A stretch of 10,533 nucleotides of DNA from Gonium pectorale. Taxonomy: Eukaryota > Chlorophyta > Chlorophyceae > Chlamydomonadales > Volvocaceae. Below are positions 7,632 to 10,533 of this stretch, in pieces (the first letter of the stretch is position 1; each line of letters starts with the position of its first letter). Made by a program: the position numbers and the translations under genes. Location of the stretch: positions 458,744-469,276 of the forward strand of contig LSYV01000027.1 of the NCBI GenBank assembly GCA_001584585.1, in the 5' to 3' direction. Under the pieces are notes generated by a model, which did no database searches, was not told the DNA's origin, and saw only the letters and a list, made by a program, of their open reading frames with translations.

Positions 7632-7659
7632 TGCCGTGGAACCACTGCCGTGGAACCAG
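7632..7659. repeat. Two tandem copies of TGCCGTGGAACCAC/G
   Basis: The copies at 7632-7645 and 7646-7659 differ only in the last base. No role is evident. Confidence 0.8.
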
Positions 7660-7956
7660 CTGCGGGAAAGCGTACGGTACAGTGTCATGCGTACTCTTCG
7701 GACCACCGTCTACCGGCCGGGTGTTGGCCCGCGTGAACCGGTAGCACGCTGGCGCTGCTCCCCGTCCCTCCACCGCGTTCTGCACCTGGTGTGGCGGAGT
7801 GCCCCCTTAATTACTTTACATTCGGCGTCGCAAAGCAGCAGCCCAATACGCGCATGTGGGCACCGCGTTGCTTCGTCGCTGTCATTCCGTTGGGCGGAGG
7901 CACCAGTTTGCGCTTGCCTGCGATGGAACCCGCCCCCGCCCCCGCCCCCCTTCGAG

Positions 7957-8013
7957 ACGCACACACGCACACACGCACACACGCACAAATGCACACACGC
8001 ACACACGCACGCG
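7957..8013. repeat. Microsatellite of the octamer GCACACAC
   Basis: About seven imperfect units of CACACACG/GCACACAC are interrupted once by GCACAAAT. The array ends in the alternating purine-pyrimidine run GCACGCGTGTGCGCG, which is prone to unusual helix forms. Confidence 0.85.
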
Positions 8014-8373
8014 TGTGCGCGGGGTGCGGAGTGCCGAGTTCGCCGGGACCCGGCCTGTGAGGCTGCTGTTGTATCCCATCCTTCTTCCTCATCTCCCCCC
8101 TCCTCACCCCACCCCACCCCACTCACGCACCCCGACCCCACAGTGCACACTTTGCCGCCCCAGCAGTGCTCGCCGACGCCTGGTCACTGTGCCATACCTG
8201 CAGATCTGAGAGCGCTACCACTCAAACTACGAGCCTACACTTTTCCACGTTGCCTCCTGTCCCCCGTGCCGTTCCTCAATTCGCAGCTTTCAACGCACGC
8301 CCCACGCCCCGAGCCCCCGGCCAGCCATCCCCCCACCCAACAACATAACCCCGCCCCACGCAGGGCCACGACA

Positions 8374-8378
8374 TTACA
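8374..8378 (-). terminator. Probable poly(A) signal of the LRR gene (TGTAA)
   Basis: It is the first TGTAA on the minus strand after the stop codon at 8625, implying a 3' untranslated region of about 250-270 bases. A second candidate, at 7816-7820, would make it about 800 bases longer than the coding end. Confidence 0.5.
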
Positions 8379-8624
8379 CGCCACCCGGGCTGCTACAGGC
8401 GGGGACACGCGGCAACACGCGCCCTCGCGACCCCGCCGCACGTCACGCCACGCCACCGGCGCAGCGCCCCTGCAACCCTGTCCCGGAAGGTACGCGCCGG
8501 AGAGGCTCCATCGGTAACGCTTCCTGACTCCCTTGCCACACCGTGCCCCCCGCAGAAACACGCCCCCCCCCCGCCAACCGGGTATCGACTACACTGCGCT
8601 CAGCCAGCCAGCCCGTGCGCCCCA

Positions 8625-10533
8625 TCAGCGGGCGCCCGGGCCCTTCTTTTTCTTGAGCACCTTTTTCTTCTTGGCCGGCAGGTTGGCGCGCACCGCCTCT
8701 GCGGCGGCCAGCAGCAGCGGCCGGCTGACGCGCGGCGAGAGCCGCAGCTTGCGAAGGTGCTTCTGCGACTGCAGGAAGGGCAGCAGCGCCGACACGCCCG
8801 CGTCGCCTGCCGCGGGGCGCGGGGGGGGGGGAGCGGGGCGAGAGGTGGGGTGTGTGGGCGCCTTGGTGGGGGCCAGGATGGAGGGCAGAATGCTTGGGGT
8901 GAAGTGCGCGACGAAGGGGAAAGACGAGCGCCGAAATGGCGTCAGCCTAGGGCCGTTGGCGTGCCGGATGCCGCACGCACCCCCCCCCAGCCTGCCCCTG
9001 CCTCCGGTTTGTCTCCTAAGAACGCCGTCCAATACTCTGACAACCCGCCTGCCCCTGCATGGCCCGAGCCGGGGCCGCGTTGCCGCGTCACCCCGTGCCG
9101 CCCCGTACACCGTACACCGTACCCCGCTGCCCGTATGGCCTCGTGCCGACGATGTTTCATTCATATTTCTACCATATCAACTTTTGAGTAGGATAGAGGC
9201 ATGCCGCTGCTGCTGCCACTGCCGCCACCCTCACCTATGTGGTTGCCGTCCAGATCGAGCTGCGTGATGGAGGTGTTGGCGGCAAGGCAGTCCGCCAGCG
9301 CTGCCAGCGCCCCCACGTCGGCCGCCTCGGCGCCCAGGTCCACAGCCGCCAGTAGCACCACCTGGGGGCGGAAGGGGAGGCAGGGGAGTCTCGCGCGGGG
9401 GAAGCGACGCAGCGAAACGAGCGGAACGAGCGACGTGCGCCAGGGCCAACGTCTCTACGTGCACAAGAAGCCGTGGACGCGCGTGCCGTTGGGTGAGACA
9501 CGCGGGCGGGGAGTGCTGTGGCGGCGGTAGGGTTGAGCGGACAGTGCAGGGCAGGGCGCGAGTCAGGAGAAGGCGGTGCTCCGTACGCGGCTAGGGGGGG
9601 GGGTGCGGCGGGTTTGGGCAACAAGCATTGGGCGTATTGACCCGAAACCCGACCTCCCCCCCTCGCCCTCCCCTCCGCACCTTGAGCGCCGCGGCGTGCA
9701 CCAGCGCCCCCGCCAGCGCCGTCACCCCGGCGGCACAGAGCGGGTTGTGGCTGAGGTTGAGGTACTTGAGCCTGCGGACGCGGAGTTGGGGTTGCGGGAT
9801 CGGGGTGTGTGTGGCGGTGGTGGCAGTGGTGGCGGTGGTGGTGGTGGTGGTGGCGGTGGTGGCGGTGGTGGGTGGGTGGGTGGGGGAATGTGAGGGGGGC
9901 TATTCGGCCCGTGCGCGAGGTAGGGGATTGTGGTGTGTGGGCCGGTGGGTGGGTGGGTGGGAAAGAGAAAGTTGGGTCGTTACCATGATGGCTGAGGGGC
10001 CAGCGGGCCGGGCGGGGGAAGGAGAACGGGGCGGGTGGGTGCAAGAGTCCCCCACCCTCTGTGCGTCGCTGGCTTGCATTTTCCGCACGGGGGGCCCTGT
10101 TTCAAACCCCTGCCCCAACCCCTGCCGACATCCTCCGCCTCCCCCTCCCCCTCCCCCCTCCCCCGCCCACCCGCCCGCCCCCTACTGCCCCCCGCTCCCT
10201 CCGCTGCCCCAAGTCCACCCTCAACCGGCCTACTGTGGCGCGGCAGGTAGCCGCCGGCACCACGAGCCCGAGTGGTGCCCATTTGTGCCCGCGGCCCCTT
10301 CCCACCTCCCGCCCTCCTGCCCTCCGCCCCACAGCCTCCCGCATTCCCCAAATACACCGCCGCGCTCCTCCCGGCCCCGCGCTCCTCCCAGCTCAGCGGC
10401 CCCCACCCCGACCCCCCACCCCGACACACTTGCTGGGCTGCAGCGACGCCAGGTGGGGGTTGGCGTCGGGGGGCAGCGCCGCCGCCAGCGCGGCCGCCCC
10501 CTCGGGCCCGATGCCGCAGTGCGCCAGAGACAG
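8625..10533 (-). CDS. Leucine-rich-repeat protein, ribonuclease-inhibitor-like; C-terminal part only
   Basis: Four exons join in phase (from beyond 10533 to 10430, 9771-9681, 9361-9235, 8806-8625), giving the last 167 residues. Repeats of about 28-32 residues start at LSLAHCGIG (fragment residues 1-9), LKYLNLSHNPL (36-46), a diverged VLLAAVDLG (67-75), ITQLDLDGNHIG (97-108) and LRKLRL (125-130). Each is followed by a G/A-x-x-x-L helical half, as in GVTALAGALV and GVSALLPFL. This LxLxxNxI...G...L pattern is the RNI-like class, found in RanGAP, NLRC3-like and many algal LRR proteins; such repeats bind other proteins. The tail after the last repeat is very basic (KKKKVLKKKK at 153-162), so it may be a nuclear signal or bind nucleic acid. 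The N-terminal domains that would name the protein are outside the window. The donor at 10430 (AGCAA|GTGTGT) is the weakest junction. The gene is upstream of COX2A on the same strand, with no evident functional link. Confidence 0.8.
8807..9234 (-). other. Last intron of the LRR gene
   Basis: Donor CACATAG|GTGAGG, acceptor GCGGCAG|GCGACG, phase 1. It contains a 13-base G run on the plus strand (8819-8831 region), a GTACACC micro-repeat at about 9104-9119, and a 16-base exact match to COX2A intron 7 (9130-9145 and 4180-4195). Confidence 0.75.
9811..9890. repeat. GGT/GGC triplet array passing into GGGT units
   Basis: On the plus strand GGTGGT/GGTGGC triplets continue to about 9868 and are followed by GGGT repeats. 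A second GGGT tract lies at about 9943-9961. In the LRR transcript these are C-rich stretches upstream of the acceptor at 9772. The plus strand could form G-quadruplexes. Confidence 0.85.
10118..10210 (+). repeat. Long pyrimidine-rich tract in the LRR gene intron
   Basis: The plus strand is almost pure C and T with CCCCCT-type units over some 80-90 bases, so the transcript strand is purine-rich. Mirror-like polypurine tracts can form triplex DNA. No gene is visible in the surrounding intron (9772-10429). Confidence 0.6.

Larger units (their letters stand above)
7194..8373 (-). promoter_or_regulatory. Intergenic region containing the COX2A upstream sequence
   Basis: It lies between the LRR gene poly(A) signal and the COX2A ATG, so the COX2A promoter and 5' untranslated region should be within it. 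I see no clear TATA box. It holds a 14-base tandem duplication (7632-7659), a second TGTAA on the minus strand (7816-7820) and a CA-rich microsatellite. The long plus-strand open frame over it is low-complexity and not convincing. Confidence 0.4.

Noticed and set aside
7957..8013. CRISPR-like array
   Set aside because: The units are contiguous CA-rich octamers without spacers: a plain microsatellite.
7636..8517. 293-codon open frame on the plus strand over the COX2A/LRR intergenic region
   Set aside because: It starts at GTG, runs through the CA-rich microsatellite (THTRTHAHTH-like peptide) and proline-rich low complexity, and shows no domain. Long chance frames are common in sequence this rich in GC.
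8533..9267. 244-codon open frame on the plus strand
   Set aside because: It is antisense to LRR gene exons and its intron, with arginine- and proline-rich shadow composition. The minus-strand LRR reading has clear repeat motifs and matching splice phases.

Overview
The window looks like nuclear DNA of a chlorophycean green alga, probably a Chlamydomonas or volvocine relative. It is strongly GC-rich, its genes are cut into short exons by GT-AG introns (donors mostly CAG|GTGCGG or CAG|GTGAG-like), and TGTAA poly(A) signals follow two genes. It carries a nuclear gene for only the N-terminal half of cytochrome c oxidase subunit II, the split-subunit COX2A arrangement known from chlorophycean algae. 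All splice models were built by eye from the sequence, by matching intron phase and conserved protein motifs.

Three protein genes lie head to tail on the minus strand. (1) 10533 to 8625: the 3' end of a gene for a leucine-rich-repeat protein (ribonuclease-inhibitor-like repeats) with a lysine-rich C-terminal tail; its 5' part is outside the window. (2) 7193 to 3462: a complete nine-exon COX2A encoding 289 residues. About 148 residues are a presequence, followed by two membrane segments and the QWYWSYE motif, and the protein ends before the CuA domain. (3) 2501 to 553 and beyond position 1: the 5' part of a major facilitator superfamily transporter, closest by eye to the MFSD4/FucP-like group; its C-terminal half is off the left edge.

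Between the genes, 7194-8624 holds the 3' untranslated region of the LRR gene, a CA-rich octamer microsatellite and the COX2A upstream region. 2502-3461 holds the COX2A 3' untranslated region and the transporter upstream region. Introns are full of low-complexity tracts, short duplications and hairpins.

The genes do not form an evident pathway. Only COX2A has a firm role: it joins a separately encoded COX2B, not in this window, to form subunit II of mitochondrial complex IV. The most interesting structures are: a 44-bp inverted repeat flanking a frame-neutral transporter exon; a short dispersed repeat of four copies; two exon ends copied into their own following introns, one with its donor lost and one kept as a decoy; and a 30-nt COX2A micro-exon flanked by hairpins that bury its predicted branch site and its donor. 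No previously undescribed gene system is evident.
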